A DNA stretch of 16,994 bases from Haliea sp040222615 (GTDB taxonomy: Bacteria > Pseudomonadota > Gammaproteobacteria > Pseudomonadales > Halieaceae). The notes beneath the pieces are model-generated. The model saw only the letters and a program-made list of their open reading frames with translations. It was not told the origin of the DNA and ran no database searches. Made by a program: the position numbers and the translations under genes. This document shows, piece by piece, positions 1 through 7,424 of this stretch (position 1 is its first letter; the number at the start of each line of letters is the position of its first letter). The stretch covers positions 1 to 16,994 of the forward strand of contig NZ_JAVKCQ010000069.1 of assembly GCF_040222615.1 (NCBI RefSeq), in the 5' to 3' direction.

Positions 1-2
1 GG

Positions 3-86
3 GTCATGAACGAGGATACACCCCCGGGAGATATTGTCGACGGCACCTTGCTGGCTATGGTCTGGCCAGTGGAAAACAAGGGTTAA
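3..86 (+). CDS. Possible C-terminal tail of an upstream gene (partial)
   Basis: From base 3 an open frame runs to a TAA at 84-86 and encodes about 27 residues ending in ...LLAMVWPVENKG. The window starts inside it, so only the tail would be seen. Codon choice is plausible (GTC, GAC, GGC, ACC), but another frame is also open to about base 98, and I recognise no family in so short a piece. If real, it converges on the amidohydrolase gene that ends at 176. The bases between (87-175) hold nothing I can name. Confidence 0.25.
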   Translation, partial: VMNEDTPPGDIVDGTLLAMVWPVENKG

Positions 87-175
87 TCGAAATTTGAACC
101 GAGCAGGGGGACGCGAACGCCAGTGCCGACCTGCCATTGCCAGCTCCCATCAAGCAAACCCCAAAAGCCCACGGA

Positions 176-1729
176 TTAGTCAGCAAGTTGCTTGCGCATC
201 AGCGGACTGTACAGCGCGTCCCACAAATGCCGGAGATTCACTTGCAGACTCCCTGCCTGCCGAACCACAAATGCCTGCAAGGCGTCTATGGCCGCTTGAT
301 CATAGAAGTGGCCGTTTTGCATCACCCCGACAATACCTCGGACATTATTTATATCCTCCAGCGGATTGTTTTGCAGCAGTACGATATCGGCCGCTTTGCC
401 AATCTCGACCGACCCAAACTCGTCTTCGAGCCGGCTGAATAACGCTGCGCCAATCGTCGCTGAACGCAGAGCTTCCAACGGAGACAGGCCCGAGTCAACA
501 AGCATTGAGAGCTCATCGTGAAGCCCTGAGCCCGCAAAGACATAGGTATCTCCGACATCTGTTCCAGCCAGCAATTTAACCCCGTGCTGGTTGGCCGTGT
601 TAACGTGAGACAGTGCCCGCGCGTAGAAATCGTGGTGAACATATTCTCCAGTATCGCTATAACCCCGGGTTGCCGCCCGATCAGCGTCGGGATACCAGAG
701 TAAATTCTTGACGATGAAGGGAACAGATTCCAACCGGGAGTCCGCTCGAAAACCGGGCTCTCTGGCATAGGCGCTCATTCGTAGCGTCGTCAGGGTCGGC
801 ACCCACCAGGTATCGGAATCCCCCATGGCAGCCATGAGCTGGCGACATTCCTGCTCGTCCTGTTGCGCCAACATCTCCCACATGAGCTGGGGTGTGTAGT
901 GACCAATTGGGTCTTCCAGGCTACGAAATTCTCCAATCCCCTCGAAGCACTCAAAGAGAAAAAGCCTGGCATGCTCAATACTTCTCTGACCGGACTCGAT
1001 GGCTGTCAGCAATGGGACGACGATGGGTTTGTGGCCGGCTATATCCACTCCGTTTGCCTTGGCGGTTGCTGCCAGGTTGAGATACTGGTCCAGCGAGAGC
1101 TCCGAATATACCTTGATAAAGTCAGCCCCGACTGATTTATAGAACATCACCAGGGCGTTCGCATCCGCCTTCGTTTTCAGTCTGAAGTATGAGGGATAAG
1201 CATCCGGCACTTCGTTCCCTCCGTTGGTCTGATAGCTACTCTGCAAAATGTACCGGGGTGCTACCCGCGTTCCAGCCAGTGCCTCATTGGTCCAGCGAAT
1301 CCGGTCATCGATACACGCCCAATAGCTATCTTCTCTACTCATGCAACCCGATAAGTCCCGGGCTGCAGTGACCCCATTGGCTATGAACAAAGGATGGTGG
1401 ATCTGCGGTGATATTTTCAGGCTGTGCGTATGCATGTCCCACAACCCGGGGATGAGGTACTGATTATCTGCGGGAATGGCTTTGAAGTAAGGGTTTTCCC
1501 GGTATTCCTCCGCCGGGAGAATATCCACAATTTCCCCGCCATCAACCAGAACGGTCACAGCGTGATCTATGGCGCCGCTTTCCACATTGACAACATTGAC
1601 GCGCTCTATGGCAAAAGGCCCGTTTTGCGCCATGAAAGGCGCCGGCTGCAAAGGAAGCAAAAGCAATCCCGCTGCCAACGAAAATATTGTCAACAGGGAC
1701 GCTAAAACAAAATAACAAAGCTTTTTCAT
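176..1729 (-). CDS. Amidohydrolase family protein with N-terminal membrane anchor or signal peptide
   Basis: A 517-residue metal-dependent hydrolase of the amidohydrolase superfamily (imidazolonepropionase/prolidase-like branch). Residues 5-28 are a hydrophobic signal peptide or anchor, so it probably acts in the periplasm. The beta-sandwich start is followed by the metal motif GLWDMHTHS (H100, H102), a likely carboxylated lysine in FIKVYSE (K206), ligand histidines in AGHKP (H233) and SIEHARL (H253), and the catalytic Asp in LLAGTDVGD (D391). The C-terminus carries the usual GSVEIGKAADIVLL return strand. All core residues are present, so it should be active. Substrate is not readable; relatives cleave cyclic amides or dipeptides. 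The ATG at 1729 has no clear Shine-Dalgarno, but a promoter-like pair lies just upstream. G+C is lower than in genes to the right. Confidence 0.9.
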   Translation of the reverse strand: MKKLCYFVLASLLTIFSLAAGLLLLPLQPAPFMAQNGPFAIERVNVVNVESGAIDHAVTVLVDGGEIVDILPAEEYRENPYFKAIPADNQYLIPGLWDMHTHSLKISPQIHHPLFIANGVTAARDLSGCMSREDSYWACIDDRIRWTNEALAGTRVAPRYILQSSYQTNGGNEVPDAYPSYFRLKTKADANALVMFYKSVGADFIKVYSELSLDQYLNLAATAKANGVDIAGHKPIVVPLLTAIESGQRSIEHARLFLFECFEGIGEFRSLEDPIGHYTPQLMWEMLAQQDEQECRQLMAAMGDSDTWWVPTLTTLRMSAYAREPGFRADSRLESVPFIVKNLLWYPDADRAATRGYSDTGEYVHHDFYARALSHVNTANQHGVKLLAGTDVGDTYVFAGSGLHDELSMLVDSGLSPLEALRSATIGAALFSRLEDEFGSVEIGKAADIVLLQNNPLEDINNVRGIVGVMQNGHFYDQAAIDALQAFVVRQAGSLQVNLRHLWDALYSPLMRKQLAD

Positions 1730-1762
1730 ACGAGCAGTCTGTAAACGACAATGGAAGGTCAG

Positions 1763-1791
1763 TTTTTAAAAAGTGGGATCCCGGTCCTCAA
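1763..1791 (-). promoter_or_regulatory. Candidate sigma70 promoter for the amidohydrolase gene
   Basis: On the minus strand TTGAGG (1791-1786) and TAAAAA (1768-1763) are separated by exactly 17 bases. Each matches four of six consensus positions. It would give a leader of roughly 27 bases before the ATG at 1729. Sequence match only. Confidence 0.4.
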
Positions 1792-1828
1792 TATCTGCCC
1801 TGGCAAGTCTACTGCAACCGACCGCAAG

Positions 1829-2215
1829 TCAGTTTCCACCCGACTCGGTGTCCATATGTATGAAATAGACGGTCGTTCCCACTCCGGCAAGAAATAGACA
1901 CAGCGCGACGCTGCCTGCAAATACAGGCCCTGCGACTGCCACGCCCCTGCCCGCCAACAGCGCAACAATCTGGGCATTACTCTCGGCAAGGTAGAGCGTC
2001 ATAGCAATCACCATCAAAGAGGCAAGCAAGTACAGCAGCGTCACCAACCACCTCATCAATCTGTTGAGCAGGTGCTTCCCTACGAACACCGAAACGATAC
2101 TCGCAAACGTAATCGTTAGCCATGTCTCGAACTGCGTGGACATCGCCTCCTCATTTATCCTTATCAATTCCAGAGCTTCAGCGACCGTAAGAGCATCCAT
2201 GAATCCATCCGTCAT
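1829..2215 (-). CDS. Small integral membrane protein, unknown family
   Basis: A 128-residue protein I do not recognise. A polar, acidic amphipathic N-terminus (residues 1-30) precedes three likely membrane segments at about 31-47, 57-77 and 93-119; the second is bounded by a basic patch (KHLLNRLMRW). The tail HMDTESGGN is polar. Start choice is uncertain: ATG 2215 gives the longest form but has no clear ribosome site, ATG 2200 is also possible, and ATG 2143 (residue 25) is preceded by GAGGAG only 3 bases away. It lies 99 bases upstream of the amidohydrolase gene on the same strand and shares its lower G+C. No catalytic motif is visible, so I assign no function. Confidence 0.65.
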   Translation of the reverse strand: MTDGFMDALTVAEALELIRINEEAMSTQFETWLTITFASIVSVFVGKHLLNRLMRWLVTLLYLLASLMVIAMTLYLAESNAQIVALLAGRGVAVAGPVFAGSVALCLFLAGVGTTVYFIHMDTESGGN

Positions 2216-2227
2216 GTCGTACAGGAA

Positions 2228-2256
2228 AAATGTTTACTGAAAAGCTGCGATTTCAA
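2228..2256 (-). promoter_or_regulatory. Weak promoter candidate for the small membrane protein gene
   Basis: On the minus strand TTGAAA (2256-2251) is a good -35, but the -10 at 16-17 bases spacing (AACATT/ACATTT) is poor. The surrounding stretch, about 2216-2330, is the most A+T-rich noncoding DNA in the window, which favours a promoter here. Confidence 0.25.
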
Positions 2257-2268
2257 CTGTTCAGCGTT

Positions 2269-2290
2269 GTCCGGCATTCGAAATGCGGAC
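2269..2290. repeat. Imperfect inverted repeat in the intergenic region
   Basis: GTCCGGCATT (2269-2278) pairs with AATGCGGAC (2282-2290) around a 3-base CGA loop, with one bulged G. It lies 76 bases past the enoyl-reductase-like stop and upstream of the membrane protein gene. No T run follows on either strand, so it is not a standard intrinsic terminator. It could be an operator or a plain RNA hairpin. Confidence 0.35.
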
Positions 2291-2365
2291 ATTCAACACA
2301 CTAATCATACTACTCCAAACTGATGTTTGAGCCCATTTCGCCCAACCGCCTTGGCTGGCCCTGGC

Positions 2366-3541
2366 TCAGTTCTCCAACTGGAACGTCAGCCCCGCATTTT
2401 CTTGCAGGCGCTCCACCAGCAGGCCGCCCATAGCCGGGGCCGGGGTGTAGATGCCGCCGGGTACATTGCCGGGGTTTTCCAGCAGGCACACGGCGCTCTC
2501 CGCAATCATCTTGGAGGTTGAGCCATAGCCCGGGTCCTTGTCGCCCTTGACGCTTGCCTTGATGGTTTGGCCCTGCGCATTGGAGCCCACGAACAGCACG
2601 TCGTAGTGACCGGCGTCGCGCTCTTCCTTCGACGGACCCTCGCCCGGCTGGCGCGGGTCGTTGGCCATGGACTTGTCGGCGGCGACCGCGCGCGCTATCG
2701 CCTCGCCCTGCTCTCCGGGGCCAGTCAGTAGCATTTCGTCGTAGACAAATTCGGCGCCGTACTGGTGGCCCAGCAAGAAGTTGGAACGATGGATGTTCTT
2801 GGTGTTGATGGTGGCCATGACAAAGGGCGCCGACCAGCTCAGCAAATCCTCCTCGTACACGGGCGCCATACCCGATGGCTGTATGACCCCGGCATGCCCC
2901 TCGGTCAGGGCAAATGGATCTGTCAGCACCTTGATTACCTCCGGCTGTTTGGCCGCAGCGGCCATGGTGGCCTTGAAACTTGCCAGGGTGCCGCCGGAGA
3001 AGGTGCCCTTCATCACCCGCACCCGCCCCTTGACCCGGGGCAGCGGCGCACCGAACTTTTCCATGGCAGCTTGCTGCAGGAACCAGACACCGAGGTCGAA
3101 AGGGATGGAATCGAAGCCACAGGAGAACACAATGCGCGCGCCGCTGGCTTTGGCGGACTCACCGTGAGCGGCAATCATCTCGTGCATCCACGCCGGTTCG
3201 CCGCAGAGGTCCACGTAATCCGTGCCGCCATGTGCGCAGGCCGCCACCAGGTCTGAGCCGTAGAGCTGGTAGGGACCGACCGTGGTCAACAGCACTCTGG
3301 TCCGCGCGACCATATCCCGGATGGAATCCGGGTTGGCGGCATCGGCAACCACGAGGGGTATACCCGCGGCGATACCCAACTCATCGCGCACGGCAACCAG
3401 CTTGTCCCTGCTGCGCCCGGCCATGGCCCATTTGACGTCACCGTCGACGCCGTACTGCGTGTTCAGATATTCGCATACCAGGCGCCCGGTATAGCCGGTG
3501 GCGCCGTAGACGATAATGCCAAGTTCACGGGATTCGGACAT
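2366..3541 (-). CDS. Saccharopine dehydrogenase-like / trans-acting enoyl reductase family protein
   Basis: A 391-residue NAD(P)-dependent oxidoreductase. The N-terminal Rossmann fold has GATGYTGRL (residues 13-21), AGRS at about 41-44, the nucleotide-site motif TTVGPY (86-91) and TDYVDLCGE (107-115). This order is characteristic of proteins annotated as saccharopine dehydrogenase NADP-binding or trans-acting enoyl reductase (the mycobacterial lipid enzyme group). True lysine-pathway function is unlikely; reduction of a lipid or polyketide-type enoyl substrate is the family-based guess. I start at ATG 3541 because AAGGAAA lies just upstream and the fold begins at once; the frame stays open 64 codons further upstream, but that stretch looks non-coding. 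It is divergent from the HupE genes. No transmembrane segment is seen. Confidence 0.88.
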   Translation of the reverse strand: MSESRELGIIVYGATGYTGRLVCEYLNTQYGVDGDVKWAMAGRSRDKLVAVRDELGIAAGIPLVVADAANPDSIRDMVARTRVLLTTVGPYQLYGSDLVAACAHGGTDYVDLCGEPAWMHEMIAAHGESAKASGARIVFSCGFDSIPFDLGVWFLQQAAMEKFGAPLPRVKGRVRVMKGTFSGGTLASFKATMAAAAKQPEVIKVLTDPFALTEGHAGVIQPSGMAPVYEEDLLSWSAPFVMATINTKNIHRSNFLLGHQYGAEFVYDEMLLTGPGEQGEAIARAVAADKSMANDPRQPGEGPSKEERDAGHYDVLFVGSNAQGQTIKASVKGDKDPGYGSTSKMIAESAVCLLENPGNVPGGIYTPAPAMGGLLVERLQENAGLTFQLEN

Positions 3542-3794
3542 GGTAGTTTCCTTTTCCAGAATGTTTGATTGATCGCATGCGTGGGTCCCGCCCTGTTCGG
3601 TAAAGCAGACCACACCCGTCATCCGGACTTGTTGAAGTTCGGGGAAATATACGGCCACTGTACCCCATCGGGTCGGCCGCGCACTACCGCAGGCCTGGCC
3701 CGCCAGAATCTCCCGTTTGACGGTCTCGTTCACGACTGGAATCGCGACAGCCTTACAGGCTATCCTGCCAATCCCGATTCAGGAGAAATACACG
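3542..3794. other. Divergent intergenic region between the reductase and the first HupE gene
   Basis: These 253 bases must carry promoters for both directions. I see no strong pair. TATCCT at 3761-3766 is a possible plus-strand -10 and TTGACG at 3717-3722 a possible -35, but their spacing (38 bases) rules them out as one promoter. A GCCACTGTA string at about 3653 recalls a cobalamin riboswitch core, but the rest of that structure is absent. Confidence 0.4.
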
Positions 3795-4382
3795 ATGTGG
3801 GTGTACAGACTGTTGTGGAGCGCAGGTCTGGGCTTGCTGTTGGCAACCAACGCGCAGGCGCACTCGGCCGCGGAGATCGGCGGCGGCTTCGTCAGCGGCT
3901 TGCTGCACCCGGTACTGGGCTGGGATCACGTGGCCGCCATGGTCGCGGTGGGACTGTGGGGCGCGTTCCTGGGCAATCCTGCTCTCTGGCTGCTGCCAGT
4001 GGTATTCCCGCTGGTCATGGCGCTGGGGGGCGCAATTGGTATCGCGGGCATCAACATTCCCAGCGTGGAGATCGGCATAGCGCTGTCGGCGCTGATCCTG
4101 GGCGCAATGATTCTGCTGGCGGCGCGGCCACCCCTGTGGCTCGCGGGCTTGATTGTTGCGGCCTTTGCAGTGTTTCACGGGCACGCCCATGGTACGGAGT
4201 TGCCCACGGCTGCCAGCCCCCTGGCCTACAGCCTCGGCTTTGTGATCGCCACCGGCCTGCTGCATCTGGCGGGGATTGGTTTCGGGCTGCTCGTCCGCTG
4301 GCCGCTGGGGCGCGTTGCGGTGCGCGCCGGAGGCGCCGTCATCGCAATCGCCGGGGCGCTGTTTCTGGGCAGCGCCGTTTGA
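3795..4382 (+). CDS. HupE/UreJ family membrane metal transporter
   Basis: A 195-residue protein of the HupE/UreJ family, whose members move nickel or cobalt across the inner membrane. A signal-like first helix ends at AQA, leaving H23 near the mature N-terminus. The signature HPVLGWDHVAAMVAVGLW (H38, D44, H45) is intact, and a second histidine cluster FHGHAHGTE (H128, H130, H132) precedes the last helices. About six membrane segments are visible. I start at ATG 3795, preceded by AGGAGA at 3781-3786; the frame is open further upstream, but those residues do not fit the family. No hydrogenase or urease gene is within the window, so its metal and client are unknown. It is directly followed by a second, diverged copy. 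Confidence 0.9.
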   Translation: MWVYRLLWSAGLGLLLATNAQAHSAAEIGGGFVSGLLHPVLGWDHVAAMVAVGLWGAFLGNPALWLLPVVFPLVMALGGAIGIAGINIPSVEIGIALSALILGAMILLAARPPLWLAGLIVAAFAVFHGHAHGTELPTAASPLAYSLGFVIATGLLHLAGIGFGLLVRWPLGRVAVRAGGAVIAIAGALFLGSAV

Positions 4383-4990
4383 CCCACCGCTTCACCCCGC
4401 GAGCGGCAGCGATGACTGCCGCCCTGCTCTGTGTTCCAGACCTGGTGCAGGCTCACAGCCCGATGCAGGGTATCGGCGACTTCTACGCAGGCGTGCTGCA
4501 CCCGCTGCTGGTTCCGGCACACGCCCTGGCACTGGTGATGCTGGGCCTGTTCTCCGGCCAGGGTGGGCTTTATGCCATGCGCAGCTGTTACCTGGGCTTT
4601 CTTCCAGCCCTGGTAGTGGGCCTCACTCTGGCAGGCACCGGGCTGGACCTGGGAGATGGCCTGGAACCGCTGCTGCTCCTGCTCGCGGCCCTGACCGGCA
4701 TGCTGGTGATACTGCAGTTCAGCCCGCCCCACCCTCTCTTTGCTGCCGCGGGAGCCGCGGTTGGCCTGCTGCTGGGACTCGACTCCGCACCGGAGGCCGT
4801 GGCGCCGGGCCCGATTGCCGCCGCGCTGCTGGGGGCCAGCCTTGGGGCTTTCGCCTGCCTGCTACTGATCGCAGACCTGTGTGAACGCGCGCGACATCAT
4901 TGGCAGCAGGTCGCGGTGCGCGTAATAGGCTCCTGGGGCACAGCCAGCGCCACACTGGTGTTTGCCCTGGGTTGGCTGCGCCCTGACTGA
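4379..4990 (+). CDS. Second HupE/UreJ-like membrane protein
   Basis: A diverged relative of the preceding gene. It has the IGDFYAGVLHPLLVPAHAL motif of the HupE/UreJ_2-type branch and about six hydrophobic segments, ending in GWLRPD. The Asp-His pair of the first protein is replaced (Pro-Ala-His), and the histidine-rich FHGHAHGTE block corresponds to GLDSAPE. The start is uncertain. TTG 4379 overlaps the upstream TGA (TTGA), suggesting translational coupling, and gives a signal peptide with basic residues before the hydrophobic core and cleavage at VQA. ATG 4412 gives 192 residues and a short signal without positive charge. Neither has a strong ribosome site. It may pair with HupE as a second subunit or carry a different cargo. 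Confidence 0.8.
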   Translation: MTHRFTPRAAAMTAALLCVPDLVQAHSPMQGIGDFYAGVLHPLLVPAHALALVMLGLFSGQGGLYAMRSCYLGFLPALVVGLTLAGTGLDLGDGLEPLLLLLAALTGMLVILQFSPPHPLFAAAGAAVGLLLGLDSAPEAVAPGPIAAALLGASLGAFACLLLIADLCERARHHWQQVAVRVIGSWGTASATLVFALGWLRPD

Positions 4991-4993
4991 GGG

Positions 4994-6706
4994 CTAGGTT
5001 TCGCGGTAGCCGGTGATAGCCTTGGCGGCCTGGTAGGCGAAGGTCATGGCCGGCCCCAGGGTGGACCCCGGGCCCGGGTAGCAGGGCAGCGTCGGCGCGC
5101 TGCAGTTGCCGATGGCATAGAGGCCCGGGATCACCGAGCCGTCCTCCCGCAGTACCTGGGCATCGGCGTTGCAGACCATGCCGCCCTGGGTACCGAAATC
5201 ACCCGGATCGACCTTCATCGCGTAGTACGGTGGTTTGTCGATAGGGGCGAGGCAGGGATTCGGAGTCACCCGCGGGTCGCCGTAATAGCGGTCGTAGGCT
5301 GAGTCCCCGCGCTGACAGTCCAGATCCACGCCGGTGCGGGCGTACTCGTTCATCTTCGCCACCGTGGCCGCCAGCCCGTCCGGGTCGACGCCGATCTTGC
5401 GGGCCAGCTCGGGGATGGTGTCCGCCTTGGCGAAGAAACCCTCATTCTCGTAGCGCTTCGGCAGCGCCCAGTCCGGCCGGAAAGCGCTGTTGTACAGGGG
5501 CCCGACGAAGTAGCGGGCGCGGAAATTGGCATCGAAGACCTGCCAGCTCGGATTGCAGGGCTTGTCCTCGCTGTGTTTCTCGAAGGTCTCCTGCTGGAAG
5601 GCCATGTAGTTCTGGGATTCGTTGCTGAAACGCTCCCCGGCGGGATTCACCACGATGGAACCCGGATAGGACTTCTCCATGATGCTGAGGCGCGGGATCT
5701 CCTCCCCCGGCACGGAAATCGTGTTGCACCACCAGGCTTCGTTGAGCCGGTGCATCTTCGCCCCCAGACGCAAGCCTTCGAGAATCGCATCACCGGTATT
5801 GTCCTGGGTGCCTGCGCTCCAGCGGTGGTCGGTGGGCTGGGGCAGGTACTGCTCGCGCATGGCCTGATTATGCTCGAAGCCACCCGCAGCCAGCACCACG
5901 CCCTTGCGGGCCTGGATACGCAGGGTTTCACCGTTGCGCGTGACCTCAATACCCAGAACGGCGCCGTCCTCGTCGACGACCCGGGTCATCGCGGTGTTGA
6001 GCCACAGGGGGATGTCCCGGTCGTGCATTGACGCGCGCAGGCGGGCCACTCCGGCACAGCCCGTGGCCAGGCGGCGGTGGTACTTGTCCTTCAGGCGCCA
6101 GGGAATATCGGCAACATAGGCCGCGACCAGCTTGACCGCGGTTTTCCACCAGCCCGGCTGCTGGCCAATGAGCAGGGCAGCCTCGACCTGGGTAAAGCCG
6201 ATCAGGCCACCCAGGTGCATCATCGGATGGGTGCGGCGAAGGCGCCGCCACTCTTCGCCCAACTCGCTGGCGGCGAAGGTTTCCGGCTCCATGGAGCGGT
6301 GGCCAACCATGGCACCGTCGAGATTGGTGTAGTAGTCCGGGTAGTGGGCCAGCGTGACATAGCGCACCCGGGTACGCTCGTGAAGGAAGTCCACCATCTT
6401 CGGCCCATTCTCAAGAAAGGCCTCCAGCTGGTAGGTGGGCACCTCCTCCTCGGTAATCAACTGGCGCAGGTAGGTGCGCGCCTGGTCGATGGAATCCTCG
6501 GCACCCGCGGCGCGGGCGTAGCGGTTGCAGGGAATCCACACCCCCCCACCGGAGATGGAGCTGGTGCCGCCATAGAGGCCGGATTTCTCTACCACCAGTA
6601 CATCGCGGGTGCCCATTTCATAGCTGCACAGCGCCGCGGTCAGCCCACCGTTGCCGGACCCGACCACCACCACGTCAAAACTGTAATCCCACTGCTGCGC
6701 GCCCAT
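4994..6706 (-). CDS. FAD-dependent oxidoreductase, 3-ketosteroid delta1-dehydrogenase-like
   Basis: A 570-residue flavoprotein of the fumarate reductase/3-ketosteroid delta1-dehydrogenase group. The N-terminal FAD site is VVVGSGNGGLTAA (GSGNGG 16-21) with the ribose-binding acid at E40 and GGTSSISGGGVWIP at 46-59, a hallmark of the steroid dehydrogenase branch. The C-terminus has PPYYAMKVDPGDFGTQGG (Tyr494/495, where the family places a catalytic tyrosine) and the FAD-closing block DGSVIPGLYAIGN...GPGSTLGPAMTFAY. Full length for the family. Members desaturate ring A of 3-ketosteroids or related cyclic ketones; the exact substrate cannot be read. There is no signal peptide, so it is cytoplasmic. 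ATG 6706 is preceded by GAGGT. Its stop is 3 bases from the convergent HupE-like stop. No other steroid-catabolism gene is visible. Confidence 0.87.
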   Translation of the reverse strand: MGAQQWDYSFDVVVVGSGNGGLTAALCSYEMGTRDVLVVEKSGLYGGTSSISGGGVWIPCNRYARAAGAEDSIDQARTYLRQLITEEEVPTYQLEAFLENGPKMVDFLHERTRVRYVTLAHYPDYYTNLDGAMVGHRSMEPETFAASELGEEWRRLRRTHPMMHLGGLIGFTQVEAALLIGQQPGWWKTAVKLVAAYVADIPWRLKDKYHRRLATGCAGVARLRASMHDRDIPLWLNTAMTRVVDEDGAVLGIEVTRNGETLRIQARKGVVLAAGGFEHNQAMREQYLPQPTDHRWSAGTQDNTGDAILEGLRLGAKMHRLNEAWWCNTISVPGEEIPRLSIMEKSYPGSIVVNPAGERFSNESQNYMAFQQETFEKHSEDKPCNPSWQVFDANFRARYFVGPLYNSAFRPDWALPKRYENEGFFAKADTIPELARKIGVDPDGLAATVAKMNEYARTGVDLDCQRGDSAYDRYYGDPRVTPNPCLAPIDKPPYYAMKVDPGDFGTQGGMVCNADAQVLREDGSVIPGLYAIGNCSAPTLPCYPGPGSTLGPAMTFAYQAAKAITGYRET

Positions 6707-6799
6707 GTGCTACCTCATTGCGTCAAGGGGCCAATGGTAGCCCACCCCGGGGGCATTTCCCCACGCCGCCACCGTGTAACCCGGGACAGGTTCAAAAAA

Positions 6800-6830
6800 T
6801 TGGTCGGCACCCGCACACATAACGTATAGT
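6800..6830 (+). promoter_or_regulatory. Candidate promoter for the cytochrome c' gene
   Basis: TATAGT at 6825-6830 is a good -10. TTGGTC at 6800-6805 is a plausible -35 with a long 19-base spacer. The expected transcript starts near 6837, giving a leader of roughly 70 bases. I see no clear FNR or NsrR-type palindrome. Confidence 0.4.
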
Positions 6831-6909
6831 CTGCTGGGGGCGATCGCGCACCTCGTCCGTGCACAGTCCGCCACTCCACAGGATCAAACCTCAGCAAGGA
6901 GACTCACCC

Positions 6910-7389
6910 ATGCCCAACCCGCTCCGCAAGCGCGCCGCCATCCTCGCCTCGGCCGCTGCCCTGGCGATATCACCCCTGGCCCTGTCCCATCTGGATGAGA
7001 ACGAATTCCACCAGTCCTACCGCCAGTCCTATTTCGCCCTGCTCGGCGCCAACTTTGGCCCCATCGGCGCCATGGTCAAGGGCGAGATGCCCTGGAACCA
7101 GGAGCAGTTGCAGGGGTTTGCCAACGATTTCGCGGCGGTGTCCACCCTGAACATTCTCCGCGGTTTCCCCGAGGGTTCAGAGAAAGGTACCACCCGGGCC
7201 CAGCCGGAGATCTGGAGTAACATGGAGGACTTTGCCAGCAAGTTCGATACCCTGAAAGCGGAAGCCGCCACCCTGCAGACCACCGTTGCCGGTGGGGACC
7301 GCGGCGCGATCGCCCAGCAGGTCGGCGCGGTCGGCCAGGCCTGCAAGGCCTGCCACGACGAGTACAAGTCGAAGGACTATCTCTACTGA
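6910..7389 (+). CDS. Cytochrome c' (class II cytochrome c)
   Basis: A 159-residue periplasmic haem protein. Signal peptide residues 1-26 (basic MPNPLRKR, hydrophobic core, cleavage near ALS-H) lead into a helical domain, and the haem site CKACHDEYK sits at the extreme C-terminus (C145, C148, H149), the defining layout of class II cytochromes c. A four-helix bundle with an open distal haem face is expected from the family; members bind NO and CO and are linked to nitrosative stress or low-oxygen electron transfer. ATG 6910 has AAGGAG at 6896-6901, spacing 8. It converges on a cytochrome b561-type membrane protein, a natural redox partner. Cytochrome c-556 is the main alternative name. Confidence 0.9.
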   Translation: MPNPLRKRAAILASAAALAISPLALSHLDENEFHQSYRQSYFALLGANFGPIGAMVKGEMPWNQEQLQGFANDFAAVSTLNILRGFPEGSEKGTTRAQPEIWSNMEDFASKFDTLKAEAATLQTTVAGGDRGAIAQQVGAVGQACKACHDEYKSKDYLY

Positions 7390-7399
7390 GTGTGCATGC

Positions 7400-7424
7400 G
7401 GGCAGTGCCGGTGGCGGCCTGCCC
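7400..7424. terminator. Possible bidirectional stem between convergent cytochrome genes
   Basis: GGGCAG (7400-7405) pairs with CTGCCC (7419-7424), with a short inner GCC/GGC pairing. It fills the 34-base gap between the two convergent stops and touches the cytochrome b stop codon. No T run follows on either side, so intrinsic termination is doubtful. Confidence 0.3.

Noticed and set aside
3640..3670. Cobalamin riboswitch core (GGGAAA then GCCACTGTA) upstream of hupE
   Set aside because: Only the short GCCACTGTA string matches. The B12 box and the intervening conserved stems are missing.
3569..4990. A long open frame (473 residues) spanning both HupE-like genes
   Set aside because: Its first two thirds are an out-of-frame reading of the first HupE gene in G+C-rich DNA. 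Only the C-terminal part, from about 4379, is the real second gene.
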